From Adiantum capillus-veneris (taxonomy: Eukaryota > Streptophyta > Polypodiopsida > Polypodiales > Pteridaceae), in assembly GCA_014529385.2 (NCBI GenBank), contig CM043953.1, positions 69,544,372-69,608,371 of the forward strand: a stretch of DNA of 64,000 nt, given 5' to 3'. Within the stretch, counting starts at the first letter, position 1. Each line of letters opens with the position of its first letter. This document shows, piece after piece, positions 44,394 to 56,958 of this stretch. A program made the position numbers and the translations under genes. The notes under the pieces were generated by a model. It saw only the letters and a list, made by a program, of their open reading frames with translations. It ran no database searches and was not told the origin of the DNA.

Positions 44394-45194
44394 CTTCTTT
44401 TTGCCCTTATCACCAGAATTGCCAAATGAAGTACTGCCAGCAGAAGCATTAGGAACAGAATTTTTTCCACTCGTAGCAGAACCATAAGAAGTGGCTGCAT
44501 TACTGTTACAACCCTTTCTTTGAGAAGTAATAAAAGCCTATTCAACTGCACGCTGCCTAGTCCTGTTTTTTCTAGAAAGTGACTCTTGTAACAGCAATGT
44601 GCATAATGCATCAAACTTGACAACTTCAGGATTTCCTTGGGTCATCAGTCTCCAACTACTAGCAAAAGTCTGGTAGGAATCTGGTAAGGCATCAAGAACA
44701 GTCTGCACAAGGGAACTGTCTAAAATGACTTCACCTGGCTGCAGAAATAAGCTGCTCATTGACATCCTTGACACTAGCAAGGAAAGTGTCCATATCATCT
44801 TCCTCATGCATAATCTTCGACTCCAGCTCTTTACGCAACAAAGCAATTTTAGCCTCATTGCGGCTTTCATAAAGACCTGCTAGAATATCCCAAGCCTGTT
44901 TTGCAGATTTTGTTGAACAGATGTGAGGAACAATGGTGCGCTTCACAGACAACACAATCAATGCATGAGCCTGTGCATCCTTAACATCCCAACGAGCTTG
45001 TTTTGCCGTAGGCAAAACAACTCTAACAGCTGCAATCCTTGCAGCAAGACCTGCAACACCTGCACAATGTTCCAGACACCCTTTGACACAAGAACATGTT
45101 GCATCATATAAGCCCACATAGGGTAGTTGTCCCCATCCAACTTGTCCTCAACAGCAAACATCTTGAACACATCTGTGTTGTTGTTGTCAGCCAT
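44394..45194 (-). pseudogene. Copia gag with frameshifts
   Basis: Start ATG at 45194: MADNNNTDVFKMFAVEDKLD and DNYPMWAYMMQHVLVSKGVW. A frameshift near 45075 moves the reading to AGVAGLAARIAAVRVVLPTA and RTIVPHICSTKSAKQAWDIL. A second near 44740 returns it to GEVILDSSLVQTVLDALPDS and QGNPEVVKFDALCTLLLQES. A TAG follows at about 44535, then a Ser/Asn/Gly-rich linker to the zinc knuckle. The two shifts restore the original frame. Leader from the primer-binding site to ATG is about 345 bases. Confidence 0.9.
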
Positions 45195-45539
45195 GGTAAA
45201 TGTTGCACCTGATGTGAAAACTGCCCGAAAATAGGAGAAACAGAGCGGGAACAGTCTGTGCTATATAGCACAAACCGTAGAAGACTATAAGGAACCTGTT
45301 ATGCAGAAAACGGCACTGACAGAAATTCTGCACAAAATGACGAAATAGCCTGTGCAGTATTGCCTGTAGTGGAAACGAAGGCCGAAATGAGCCCAAATCA
45401 AAATTCTGAGCAGACCAAGCTCTTCTAGCTCTCCCAAAATTTTTGTCGACCTACGAACGCTCGCCAAAGCTCACTGAAATCGGAGAAAGTGAGCAGGCAT
45501 GTGCTGGAGCAGCTGGCGACTAAGCCCGGGAGGACGTGA

Positions 45540-45554
45540 CCTGCTCTGATACCA
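45540..45554 (-). promoter_or_regulatory. Primer-binding site of the copia element
   Basis: Coding-strand TGGTATCAGAGCAGG, two or three bases after the 5' LTR end; complementary to the initiator-Met tRNA 3' end. Confidence 0.9.
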
Positions 45555-45556
45555 AT

Positions 45557-45783
45557 TATTGGAATTAGGGTTGCAGAGAAACATATACGGCTTGGAGAAG
45601 ATGAAGGAAGCTCAAGGCACACAATAGAGAGTGTGTTACTTAGTGTGCAATGGAAAGATAGATAGCCCTAGAGTGATGGGCGCATATACAATGCACGGGG
45701 GAAAAAACATCCTAAAGAGGGAAACAATGCCCCAGCGGTCCTAGTGTGTTCACACACATCACTACCACATGTATATGGTAACA
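45557..45783 (-). repeat. 5' LTR of the copia element (227 bp)
   Basis: Same length as the 3' LTR. The inner terminal dinucleotide is mutated (TA instead of TG on the plus strand at 45557-45558). Confidence 0.92.
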
Positions 45784-45832
45784 ATTTAGACTCTCAAACA
45801 TCATGGGAGATTTTGCACAAAGCCTAAATTGA
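45784..45832 (+). pseudogene. Coiled-coil ORF, 3' end beyond the copia insertion
   Basis: After the duplicated attta, the frame from 40246-40657 resumes and ends with LSNIMGDFAQSLN and TGA at 45830-45832. Confidence 0.4.
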
Positions 45833-45952
45833 GACATCATGCTTTATGTTTGTTTCCAACCCATGATGCTACTTTCTATACCATTTTGGAACAAAAACAT
45901 AAACCATTTTGAAGTTTGTTTATCTTCATAGAAAGTGTCCATTTGATCAACA

Positions 45953-45955
<3 letters not shown>

Positions 45956-46008
<53 letters not shown>
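45956..46008. repeat. (GA)n microsatellite
   Basis: About 53 bases of GA. Confidence 0.95.
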
Positions 46009-46012
<4 letters not shown>

Positions 46013-46139
46013 AACTTAAATTTGACAACATGTTTGAAACATTGAAATGACAACAACTTGATAATATTTGGAACCTACAAAGTGTACAAAATATAATGGA
46101 TAGCACATGTGTTGCAAATGCCATGATGTCGCTACAAAA

Positions 46140-48222
46140 TATTGAAAATTACAAGTTGTGGCTTACTCATCCTCCCGCTTGAATACGGGCACTATATCAT
46201 CCACCTCTTCCATGTCCAAACTTTGAGATGTGACCTCCCACTCTGGCTCATCGTCACTGTTAATTTAATCTACAAGAGCATCATTAGTTTGCAATGTACC
46301 AAAGCACCGGTTTGCTGCTCTCGTAGCTATCTTTGTAGGTCGATGTATCAACTACATATTGCACATGACATAAACTAGATCAATTTCTTGTTTGTATGAA
46401 GTCTGTTTCATTTCTTTGTGTGTACAAACTCAAAAGCTAACCAATTTTGTTTACATCTACCACTACTTGCAGCAATCGATAGCACTCAAATTGCAATGTG
46501 CTACACTTCCACTTTCTCTCCATCATACTTCTTTCACCAAATGGGGACATTGACCACATTAATTGCATCAATGTGCTAAGGGTCTTGAACATTCCCTCCT
46601 AGTTAGCATATGCAACTCTTTGATAGATTGCAAGATTTTCACTGTCGTCTTCGTGTAGAAGTTATTGACACACTTTTTAAAAACCTTTCATCGCTTCACT
46701 ATTTGTAGCTTGTTGGTGTAACTGAAACTTTGGATCTAGCACAAATGCAGCACCATGCAATGGTGTATGCATCAGACCCCACCATTTCATCACAAGGGTA
46801 ATGATTGTAGCCTTGTCTCTTGCTGCCAATCCAATTCCTTTTGTAACCTTTTGATGGCTTCAAACATATACCAATATACTTCGCCAAACAGTGAACACAA
46901 ATGAGTCTTTTTTCACCAACTGCAACATATCCACAAAGGGCTTTGTCACATTCACAATCTTCTTCACAATTCTCCATAAAAAACGGAGAATTGATCAGCT
47001 AAGAGCATTTGAGAGGTAGCAGTCTGATAGTTTGAATACTTGGCAATCCATGCTTCTCAGTGTTTGTCAATAATTGTTTCACACGGAGCGGCCTTGACAT
47101 CTTGCAATGTTGATAGCACATAGTAAACTACTGCAAATCTTATTACACAAACGATTTGCAATACCTTGTTGGGAGACTTTTTTTTTAATAGAGCATACAA
47201 AAATTGATGCTCTTGAATGAAATTCACTATGTGATTTTCATCTAAGAGAGTTTGTTTCACACAGTTTACTTTTTTAATATCTTTCAAAAGAAGATTTAAT
47301 GTGTGTGCCGCATACCAACCCATGTGATCTTGGGATATTTGACATGAATTTCATATTTGGCTGCTTTATATTTAGATGCATTATCTTTAACAATAGCCAT
47401 GAAATTCTTTGGACCACTAGATTTTGGTATCGCACACTCATAAATCCTTGATAGAAAACTACTTTTTCTCTTTCAAGGATGTGTCAATGGCCTCTTGAAA
47501 GACGGACCCTCTTGGACAACTCAACATTAGATTAATCAAATGGCTTCTTCTGACAATTTGTCCATCCATCAAGTGTTATTGTACAACCATATGATGGTAC
47601 AAAATCCACCTAGTGTGTTAGAAAATAGACTCACAACTATCTTTCACTTTGCTGAGGTATTTTTGCGCATTTTATTATAATCTGGCATGGTGAACCCTTT
47701 TTTGGCAGTGCTCATCAATGCATCTTTAAAGATCAGATTGCTCAATACATTAAACGGAATCCCGCATGCAACAAATGCTTAAGTCCACTTAAGATGTAGC
47801 TGAAGCATCCACTGTTTGTTGGTGTATCGCTTGTGCACCACCACTAACTAACACTCCTGTAGATCCATGTGAAAATGTTGATGTTGATGGAGATGCCTCG
47901 GTGGATCATGATGCTCCTTTAGAGTGTATGATATTCTTATTCGCTGATGGTGAACATTGATTACCCATTGGTTTCCTCGAGACGCTTGCACTTCCATGGC
48001 CATTGAAGAAGATGCACCTGTGAGTGCACCCTTTCCTTTACTGGCTATGCTTGCCTTTGCCTTCTTGGCATTTTCAAGAAATCTTTCAAATATTTCTCTT
48101 GGTGAATACTTACAAGATGCAACATTGCCATGCACTCTAAATAGATGTTCTTTTATTCTACTTGCATTCAGGTTAAAAACATGTGCACATGACCTACATC
48201 TTAAGCTCGACAATGTTTTCAA
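46140..48222 (-). pseudogene. hAT-superfamily transposase remnant
   Basis: The minus strand carries, in order, a BED-type zinc finger (LRCRSCAHVFNLNASRIKEH and LFRVHG, 48200-48130) and a Lys/Ala-rich linker. The DUF659-like block follows (TITLDGWTNCQKKPFD, about 47575-47530, then CPRGSVFQEAIDTSLKE). Next is the hAT core (GWYAAHTLNLLLKDIKKVNC, 47320-47260), then PLHGAAFVLDPKFQLHQQAT (about 46760-46700). The C-terminal dimerisation motif reads AASSGRCKQNWLAFEFVHTK (about 46480-46420). Many stops and frameshifts. I found no clear terminal inverted repeats or eight-base target duplication. Such transposases cut and paste DNA elements; this copy is inactive. Confidence 0.88.
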
Positions 48223-48230
48223 AACTTGAA

Positions 48231-50585
48231 ATGATTTTTTATGAGAAGAGAGCTACTGCGACGGTATATATAAAATGAATTTTTGATTAAAATATTTTTT
48301 CATCTGAAATGCTTTTCGATTGAAAACCTTTTCGATCAAAATCATTTTTCAATTAAAATCAAAGGAATTACATCAAAAGGAAAAATCACTAGCGTGACAA
48401 CGTTTGATACGCTCGTTTAATAGAAGCCATTGTATAAAACAAGCATTAAATACGTATTATTCATTTTGCATTGTCAGGAGTTTTTTGGAGCAAGGGATTG
48501 CGCATATGTACATACACATGCATGGTGCATCAAATAAAGAATTGCCCATTTTCCAGAGCCAGGTGGTTACGTGGGGCCCACATGTGTACAGGTAGGACAG
48601 CATGTACATAGTGCATCGATTTTCATCGTTACCAATACCAGTGTGTTTTTTCATAATAATGAGGAGTTGGAAGCGCGTAAAACTTCTCAAGGAAGCTATC
48701 CACGGGCCGATGACATGAGGTAAGCAGGTGCGTCAGATGGCATCTAGTGGCGTCAGGAGGGCGAATGGGGTCAATACTTGCACGCGGAGAAGTACGAACA
48801 CAACATGGGTGTTTGCTTGTGAGAATTATGCAGAAAGGTCATCATGAGGACCTTATTTTGGGGCCACTTCACGTGGTGGCGGGATGCATTATTGGAAAAA
48901 AGCTGAGTGCTAGGTGTGTGAATGATGCAAAAAGGTGACAACTATGCACTGCGAGGTCAGTTTTTCGCCTGTTCGGGGTCCGTTTGAGGTCATCTAAAAG
49001 GCCAAGGGTGCCCAACTAATAAAGATAAGTGTGGGAACTGAAAAAACTAAGAGAAGACCATAAAAAACGTGGATAAGAGAGGAGGAACAGCCGCAGGTGT
49101 GTTTTTGGTGTTTTTGGAGCCTGTTTTGGCTGTAAACTGCTCATCCGAGGTCGGATTTGAGCACTTTGACATTGTAGACTGGGGTTTTGGGTTGTTCTGG
49201 ATGCGATGGCGCTGTCCATTTTGCCAAATTACTCACTCTTTTTCTGCTGTTTTGGCTGTGTAAGTTTCTCCCATGAGCGAAGCTTCTGCTCCAATTTGTG
49301 ATTGTATCTGGTATCTTTTACCCATATTGTGTGAGCTGTTTGCCCCATTGGTGTTGGCCCAAGCTCAATTGTATCTAAACATCAGAAGCTCTCCTCTTTT
49401 GAGCTGAGTTTTTGTGTGTGTGTGTGTGTCTCTGTGTGGAGTGGGCAAGTGGATAGTCTCTCTCCTCTCACTCCATCGGTGTGTTCCCTGTCTCGGCCAG
49501 GTGTGTTGTGTAAGCCGAGTGGTGCCCCATAGTGTGTGTGTGTATCATTCCAAGAGTGTGTGTCGGGTCGTTATAGAGGCCCTGCGTGTGTTTTCATCCC
49601 ACTACCAGCGTCTAACATATCATGCAACTTAGGTGCTATGTACTCCATGATGAACTGTGTAGAATAAAAGGGATTACACCATCACCAAAGCCAAGATGAA
49701 GGCAACAAGTTGTTTTCTTGAATGTCAATCAGTACTCTTATATGTTCCTTATACAGGCAAATAGATACTTGCTTTTGGTTAGTTGAATGGAAACCATGTT
49801 GAAAGACAACCATAAAGGAGTCCCTCCTTGCAAAAGCATATGCTTTGATTAGAGAGATTGCCATAAAAATTTAGGGACAATCACTAACTAACGGTTGTGC
49901 ACTTCATAAGCTCTTTGAGTGACCTCAAGCCGCACTTTCAAAGTTCAATGGTACCTCTAAAAAGAAAAATAAGATTCCACTCCCCCCGCCTGATAGAAAA
50001 CACAAAATCAAGCGGTTGAGTAACTTGCCTCTCATATGCTGTAGATGAGACTATGATTCACTAGATAATTGAGATTCTCCAATATTCTTCAAAAGTCAAT
50101 GAAATGCAACTTTTTAGGTAGGTAGAAAGTTATGTGTTGCTATCCTAGACTTTGGCTTAGAATCTCTCCAAGGAAAGTCAACCCAAGCATCTGATCTCTA
50201 ATTAATCTTGAGTCCATTTCTTGATGATTGAGGATTTGTCTATATCAAGATTTTGAGACACAAATACCTCTTATTCCTTCCTCTTGTCTTTTAAAGAGTT
50301 CTCAAACGAAGCTTTTCTAAATAGATAAAAAATCATTGGCTAAATACAATATTAGGCACATGTTGTCTTAGGCAAGCAATGGTTTTTTCTTTGGGAAGTC
50401 CCATCATTATGTGAAAATTTACATTGCATAAACTCTTTTTTTGGGAGCAAGGATTAAAATTCAAGCCCACGTATATGAGACTCTCAATCTTAGCAGGTGC
50501 ATTATGACCGTTTATTTGTTTTCTTAGTGGTGCTTTCACCGAAGAAAGCAAGTCTCCTTGTTTCATGGGAAGGTCGTCCTTGCAC
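48231..50585. other. Non-coding stretch
   Basis: No coding sequence recognised. A short (GT)n lies at 49412-49428. Repeated words such as tgttttggctgt near 49130 and 49250 resemble sequence in the B-element LTR (tgttttgggtggctgaaaat), but alignment is too weak to assign. Confidence 0.35.
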
Positions 50586-50740
50586 GATAAGAGATTGTTG
50601 TCAATGTACATGTACAATGACCTTAAAAAGGCTAATAAGGCTAAAGGTGAAGGTTGTCAATGCACAATGAGCTTTAAAAAGCTAACAAGAAATTGTTGTC
50701 AATGCACAATGCACAATGAGCTTTCAAAAAAGCTAGTACG
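50586..50740. repeat. Short tandem repeat, ~40-60-bp units, three copies
   Basis: ttgttgtcaatg(t/c)acaatgagctttaaaaagcta-type units begin near 50595, 50655 and 50695. Confidence 0.75.
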
Positions 50741-51086
50741 TCTGGCATATGGTAACATGTTAGACCTAAGGTTTGTCAAGACTCGAGAGACGTGCATGCG
50801 TGTTTTTGCGTGAAAAGTCGATGAATAATAGCATTTTGAGCAACCACGGAGAGAGACACATTTTCACTGACAAGAGCTGTTGTGTCCGAATGCGGCTACA
50901 AAATATAGTCGCAGATTCGCTTGCCCTATAGGCTTATCTGCTGCGGCGAGACTTGTGAGAGAAGGACCCACCAAAAGCACTCCATTAGATTTGTAAGTTG
51001 TATGTGATAGCTCCTCTTCTGTCTGCATGTCACACACACACACAGGGATGGATGTCTGATAGTTTTGTTGTCTACGTGCATGTATG

Positions 51087-51109
51087 AGAGAGAGAGAGAG
51101 AGAGAGAGA
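51087..51109. repeat. (GA)n microsatellite
   Basis: About 23 bases of GA; a (CA)n of about 12 bases lies at 51030-51042. Confidence 0.9.
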
Positions 51110-51278
51110 AGGATCAAGTTTACATTGTTCGTGTGTCTTTCTTGGTTGATCGGAATTTGTCAATCGTTTCTCTACCTCTTCTATAGACTATGCATTTGCT
51201 TTTTTTTCTGGCATCGTATACTTTTGTAAGTTCTTGTTGTTTGTTCTTCAGTTGTCCAAGTATGAGCTCATCTCACAT

Positions 51279-51307
51279 CCCCCCCCCCCCCCCCCCCCCC
51301 CCCCCCC
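51279..51307. repeat. Poly-C tract, 29 bases
   Basis: 29 consecutive C residues, the longest homopolymer in the window. The length may be uncertain for sequencing reasons. Confidence 0.9.
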
Positions 51308-52780
51308 GCACTCAGTGCACACACTGACAAAGATAGAGATAGATGGATTTTATTATTGTCCTCGAGGTCAAATATGACCTATGGGACCAAAGATACTTGT
51401 GATGTACAATGCATGGGGTTGATAAGTGATTCTCGATGCTCTAGGATTGTGGTTATGAGAATCGCGAGTCCACATTGTGGCTGGGAGAAAAAAGTGTGTA
51501 GGTTCAAGTAATAGCTGAAAATGTGAGGGAAGCAATTTCGGATGGATGAGCACTCTAGTAGGCTATGCTACTCAAACTCTTGAACTTGAAATGAGCATAA
51601 TTTGCAGAGTCAATTTTACTGTTCTCCATTGTCCTAGTGCCTTGTCTCGCATTGAAGGGAGTGGGAGCTAAGGCGAATGGTTGCGATAGTGTGTATCGTC
51701 GACAAGGGGATAGGCTCAAGTATATAAGGGTGAGTACGGTTTCCTCTTTCGGCAAAGAACATGGTTTTGTAGTGGGGCCAATATGGGTGGTGTAATCTAT
51801 AAAGCGCGACCCACCAGAGTCCTCCCGAGCCATAATACATTGGCATTGTAGAAAACCTTCATTCACTTGGGAGTCTATTGAGGCATCATGTAGCAAGTGT
51901 AATGCATCCCATCTCCCAAACCACTTCTTTATGTCTTGCATCTATCCCTTGCTCAAGATCTTACTTTTATGCGTACACATTAAGGAGTCGACGTTTGTGG
52001 ATATGCCACTCGTATATGAGGTAGGCATACTTGTATGAGGCCCGTCGAACCATGTATGTATCCACCCATTCTCCCTTACAAATTGCTAAGCAAACGCTAA
52101 CACGTGTCTGTTTGCATTTTGCGCAATGGTTTATTTTTTCTTCTTTATCTTATGTGCCTTGGTGTGACGCGACATGGGAGAGCAAAATAGATTGAGAAAA
52201 CAAAAATTGACAAAGTATGCAAAATAGATAGGAAAAAATAGAGAATTTGTATTGATATTTGATAATTACAGAAGGAGCTTAGCTCGTATCATAACTTTCC
52301 GACCACCCCTGAACTATCTCACGCTCACTCCCAATCCCAATCTCATACATTCGCAATCTCAATCCCGCTTACACTCTTGCTCACGAGTGTGATACTCGTT
52401 TTATGGGTGTATCCAGAGTTCAAGCTTCTTTCTTTTAGGGTTTCGGGCCCCACGGCTGGTGCTTCATAAGTTCTTCAAGTTAGTCCATTCAATATCTCTT
52501 GTCCACTCGTCCATTTCTCTTCCAGTTGGTCATGCCACATCATCACTTTGTAACATAAGTGCTTTTGGATTTGATGCTTTTGGGGCTATTCTTTTGGGCA
52601 TCTCTTATACGTGTATAAGTGCTCAGAGGGCCACTCTTTCGAAAAGCATATGGACGTAGAGTCTCGGAGAGAGTTGGATACTTGGGAGGTGTACTTTGTG
52701 AAGAGCAATAATAATGAAATACCGAAAGGAGCGCCAGTCTTTGGGGCCAGTGCGCTTGGCTCGAAACTCCGCCGTGCCGT
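51308..52780. other. Non-coding stretch, may include a gypsy LTR
   Basis: No coding domains. Because a primer-binding site follows at 53008, the right part of this interval up to 53007 should be the 5' LTR of the gypsy element whose gag starts at 53070. Its start is not identified. Confidence 0.35.
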
Positions 52781-52782
52781 GT

Positions 52783-52785
<3 letters not shown>

Positions 52786-52825
<40 letters not shown>

Positions 52826-52928
52826 GGATAGATCTTTAAGGTCTCTTGGGATAGTTTCCTACGACATTAAAATTCTTTTCTTCTTCTTCTTCTTCTTCTT
52901 CTTCTCTCTCTCTCTCTCTCTCTCTCTC
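52786..52928. repeat. (CT)n, (TTC)n and (TC)n microsatellites
   Basis: CT at 52786-52822, TTC at about 52875-52903 and TC at 52904-52928, inside the presumed gypsy LTR. Confidence 0.93.
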
Positions 52929-53007
52929 TATTTAAGTTCAATGATTTTGCGGTTTCTCTTCGTGTGTTGCTTTTGATTTCTTGCTTGGAGTGTCCAAGCC
53001 TGTGACA

Positions 53008-53025
53008 TTGATATCAGAGCTCATA
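53008..53025 (+). promoter_or_regulatory. Primer-binding site of gypsy element C
   Basis: TTGATATCAGAGCTC directly after ...CCTGTGACA. One base differs from the tRNA-Met-type TTGGTATCAGAGC. Confidence 0.65.
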
Positions 53026-53069
53026 ACGATGCTTCTTCTACATAGGATCCAATCCTTTCTGCAACACAC

Positions 53070-54171
53070 ATGGGTTTTCGCGGAGAATCCGACAAAGACG
53101 ACACCCCTCCGACTGTTGGTCGCCGAGGAGATGAAGAAAAGCTGAGTCTTAGCGAGGAAACAAAAGAAAGCAATGGAGATTTTGGCAAATTTCCGGTGGG
53201 GAATCTTGACACAGCGAAGTACAAACGTCAACTGCAAGTTGAAACGTGTGAAATGATTGATCAAATACTCCAAAGACCCGGAATATATGGATCACTTGAA
53301 AAATTACTAGATTGATGAGATTCCTTGGAGATAGTGAGAGGCTGTCGATTCAACTCTCAAGACAGTAAGGAAGCTGAAAGAAAAAGCGAGTGAAAAAAAG
53401 CAGAACTTTTCTCGTAGAAAGAGTTTAACAAAGCTCTTCAAAAGAAGATGAACCAATTAATGAAAGGCTTTTAAAAGCACTCTTGGAAATAGAGGAAATC
53501 TGCGGATTTCCCCTGTTATTTGGGCCGAAAGTCGATTTTTGAGGTGGTAACCAAATCCAAGAAGCGTATTCGTTTCGTGAATGACCCAAATGTTTCTTCG
53601 TCTTTGAAGAGTTTCGACAATTTGTTGTCCTCTAGTTCCATAGAGGATGAGAAAAGGCGAAAGAAGCGTAGAAAAAGCTAGAAAAGCCTAGAAGGTATGG
53701 GCGGCCATCTAGTAGTTCAGAGGGGGAGAGATCGTCCTCTTTTGATAGTGAGAAAAAGAACATGAAGACCATGGAGTTCAAGGATGGGGTCAAGCAGTCA
53801 GGTTTGACACATTGTTAGGCTACGAGGACAACCATTGAGCCCTTGAGGCTTGAGTTTATACAGCAATTTGATGTTGCCTTCGCGGGAGGTTAATTGTTGG
53901 AACACTCTAATGTGCAAACGGCGGCATCAAGCCCTTGAGTTCATACAGCAGTTTGACGTCGCCTTCTTGGGAGGTCGATTCTCGAAACGCTCCATTTTGC
54001 TTGAAAGGAAATGCACATACATGGTGGTCTACTTTGCTGTTGCACAGAGAAGCACCTAAGAAGTGGGTTAGATTCAAGAAAATTTTCACTTTTGCCTAGA
54101 TAACGGAAGAATATGAAGATGTCATCACAGCTTGGCATCATCTGAGCATGACTAAGAAGGACACTGACTAA
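53070..54171 (+). pseudogene. Ty3/gypsy gag (element C), interrupted by element A
   Basis: ATG 53070 opens MGFRGESDKDDTPPTVGRRG and ETCEMIDQILQRPGIYGSLE, stopping at 53313-53315. After several frame changes the retrotransposon gag domain appears: CLKGNAHTWWSTLLLHREAP (about 53998-54057), KKWVRFKKIFTFA and EEYEDVITAWHHLSMTKKDT (about 54109-54165). A duplicated piece (gagttcatacagcagtttga and relatives at 53850 and 53938) lies inside. The sequence is cut at the target site actaa (54167-54171) and resumes at 62709. Confidence 0.85.
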
Positions 54172-54679
<508 letters not shown>

Positions 54680-54690
54680 CCCTCCTCAAC
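54680..54690 (-). promoter_or_regulatory. Polypurine tract of element A
   Basis: Coding strand ttgaggagggg immediately before TGTTAGATTC of the LTR. Confidence 0.7.
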
Positions 54691-55083
54691 GACAGATGCG
54701 GAGTCGCTGAGGAAGAAGATGCAACACGCCTGGAAAATTTGGAGTGTAAAAAGAAGCGCCAACCAAACAAAAAACGATGAACCGTCTAGCACCAATGTGA
54801 TGATGACCGAAGCTAGGTCAGGTTGATCAAATCACACAAGGAAGTTGATAGAGAGGCTAACAACAGAACAAGTCGCTGAAGAGGATATATATGAGGGAAA
54901 GATGGAAGATGAGCAGGGAGCTCATCTGTGGAGATCAGCAGAAGAGAGAGATGGAAGAGAGAGAATCCCCCTGAAGCAGAGCACTCTGACACAAAAGGAT
55001 AGAAAGGCCAAGGTGGGAAATCCGGCAAACTCCAAGCCAAAAAGTGATCCTGATCATAAAAGAGAAGAAGGAGGTGGATGAAA
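54691..55083. other. Non-coding interior of element A between gag and polypurine tract
   Basis: About 390 bases where pol would be expected. The minus frame through it (54813-55301) lacks pol motifs. Confidence 0.5.
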
Positions 55084-55795
55084 CTAGAGGGTGAAGCCAT
55101 TGGCCTGTGAAGGGCTAGAGATGGCGGTGGCTGAAGTTTTTTGAGAAGCCGTCCCATCCTCAGGATCTGAATCCTTCTTGCGGTCCCGCCATCGTTTATA
55201 ACATTTAGCTGCATAATGATCTTTCTTTCCACAACAGGTACAAGTAATGTCAGGGCGAGAATGTGTACAACTAGGTCTAGACTGTTTGGGAGCACTACCA
55301 CCCCTACTAGATGTAGGGACCAATGCAGTAGAACCCGCAGAGGCGTCTGAGGTGGCTCTATCCTGAATGCGCGAAGCTATTTGCTGCACAGCGGGTAAGA
55401 GCTCCTCCCAAGTGATAGGAGTAGGGTGCGTGGAGGTAGTAAGTGACTGAAACAAGGAATCATAAGTGTCCTGAAGCTTGAGCAACAATCGAGTTGCCAT
55501 GCCCTAGGAAGAGATATGGTGACCACAAGCTGCTAGCTCATCACGGAGCAGAAGCATGCGGGATATGAAGTCCTGGATAGTCGAAAATGACGAGACCTGT
55601 AAGTCCATCAAAGTCTTTTCCAGAGTGAGGATCCTTCTAGGTGTCTTTGCCTTGTACATGTTGCAAAGGAAACCCTATAAGTGGTGTGAGAGCGTAAAGA
55701 CGTCAACAGGCTATCCGCACAGTTGATGAGTAAGAAAGAGTAAACTCTGCAATGATTCATATTCCATTGATCCACCATAGCTTGTTGTTAGATGT
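55084..55795 (-). pseudogene. Element A gag (copia type), interrupted by element B
   Basis: Reading right to left: AMVDQWNMNHCRVYSFLLIN and CADSLLTSLRSHTT (about 55790-55690), LCNMYKAKTPRRILTLEKTL (about 55670-55610), SFSTIQDFISRMLLLRDELA and CGHHISS-stop. The open frame 55500-55084 (138 codons) then gives MATRLLLKLQDTYDSLFQSL, a Ser/Arg-rich linker and the knuckle CTCCGKKDHYAAKCYKRWRD (C-x2-C-x4-H-x4-C). It ends in a stop at 55084 with no protease after it. A UBN2-type copia gag. The N-terminal part should lie beyond element B but is not recognisable there. Confidence 0.85.
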
Positions 55796-56958
55796 AGCGG
55801 AATGATTGTTTGCGCTTTGCTCAAGATGAGTGCTCCGAATTGTGCTCAAGGTTTCTTTTAGTTCTTAAGGAAGGGAGAGCCTTCCGTTCTTCATGGAAAG
55901 TGCTATGATCACAAACAAAGTGAATGGACACTGTGCGTGCAAGTGTATGAGACTGAGAGATAGAGAGAGAAGAGAGATACAACACCAGAAACGTTGTAAA
56001 ACGCTCCTCCGAAGGCCCCACTCTCGTCGGTGAGAATGGTCTACTTATGATTGCACAAAGTGGTACAATGAGGATGCAATGGACTAATGCAACCTGGGAC
56101 TATGCCGATGACGACGATGACTTAGGGCTGAAATCTGTGGTCTTCTATCTGCTGAAAATCTGCAAATCTTTGGGCTGTTTTGGGTGGCTGAAAATGACTG
56201 TTTTGGCTGCGTTTTCATGGCTGAAAATTGGGGATCTTCTGCAACCAATGGGGGTTGAATCTGCTACTGTACCATAGGGCTTAAAACGCTGCCTTTCTGA
56301 CGCGGAAGCACTAACGCTGGGCTGCCTCTGTCCTTTGCCAAAAACGCTGGCTTGTTGGAGACCAAAAACGCTAATAGGTTGAAATGGAAAAACGCTAGCA
56401 AATTGGGACTCGATGGCGATGCTGGGGATCTGCAGTCGCTAGGTACCGCTGATGAGGCTGGCGATCAAGCGATGCTGGAAAACGCCAGGTCTGAGGGTGG
56501 CGAGGCTGGGAAATCCAAAAACGCCAAGGGGTCTTGATGGTCCTTGATGGGTTCTGCTGAGAAGTTGCCTGTTGAGCGGGAAGCTCTTGCTGCCTCTTCT
56601 TCCATTTAGTGCTAACTTGGGTTTGCTTATATATTAACTTAGCAAAATTGCCCTACCTACCTTTGTTGGAAAGTCACTTAAAAATAATAAGTGAAAATAC
56701 CAAAAATAGGGAAAATAGGCTAAATGCACTGGAAAATTCCCCTGATTGAATTTGATGGATTTTGAAGGGAATACTGATGATCATGCTGTGTGCAACCAGA
56801 GGATATGCATTTACACTCAGTGACTGGGCATGCACGGTCTACGAATAGACTCACAAAAGTGCCAGATCACTTTTAATCTAGACTGACTGGACTGACTGAA
56901 CCCTGATCATGCTGTAGCTTGTCCACGGACACATAGGGTTGGGATGTGTCACGTGACA
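55796..56958 (-). repeat. 3' LTR of element B
   Basis: Plus strand TGTTAGATGTAGCGGAATGA ... GTGTCACGTGACA, the coding strand starting TGTCACGTGACAC. It matches 60494-61680, with small indels. It contains several copies of an aaaacgctag-like word (56280-56530). Confidence 0.9.

Larger units (their letters stand above)
40658..45783 (-). mobile_element. Ty1/copia retrotransposon, full length, with target duplication
   Basis: 5126 bases with two 227-base LTRs, primer-binding site, gag, protease, integrase, reverse transcriptase, RNase H and polypurine tract in copia order on the minus strand. attta occurs at 40653-40657 and 45784-45788, a perfect five-base target duplication. By my count the LTRs differ at 11 of 227 positions (about 5 percent), so the insertion is not recent. 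The polyprotein has three in-frame stops and three frameshifts, so it is not autonomous now. Same family as 15721-18420 and 63843-64000. Confidence 0.95.

Noticed and set aside
40870-44429. Plus-strand ORFs across the copia element
   Set aside because: All lie antisense to recognisable gag-pol domains on the minus strand.
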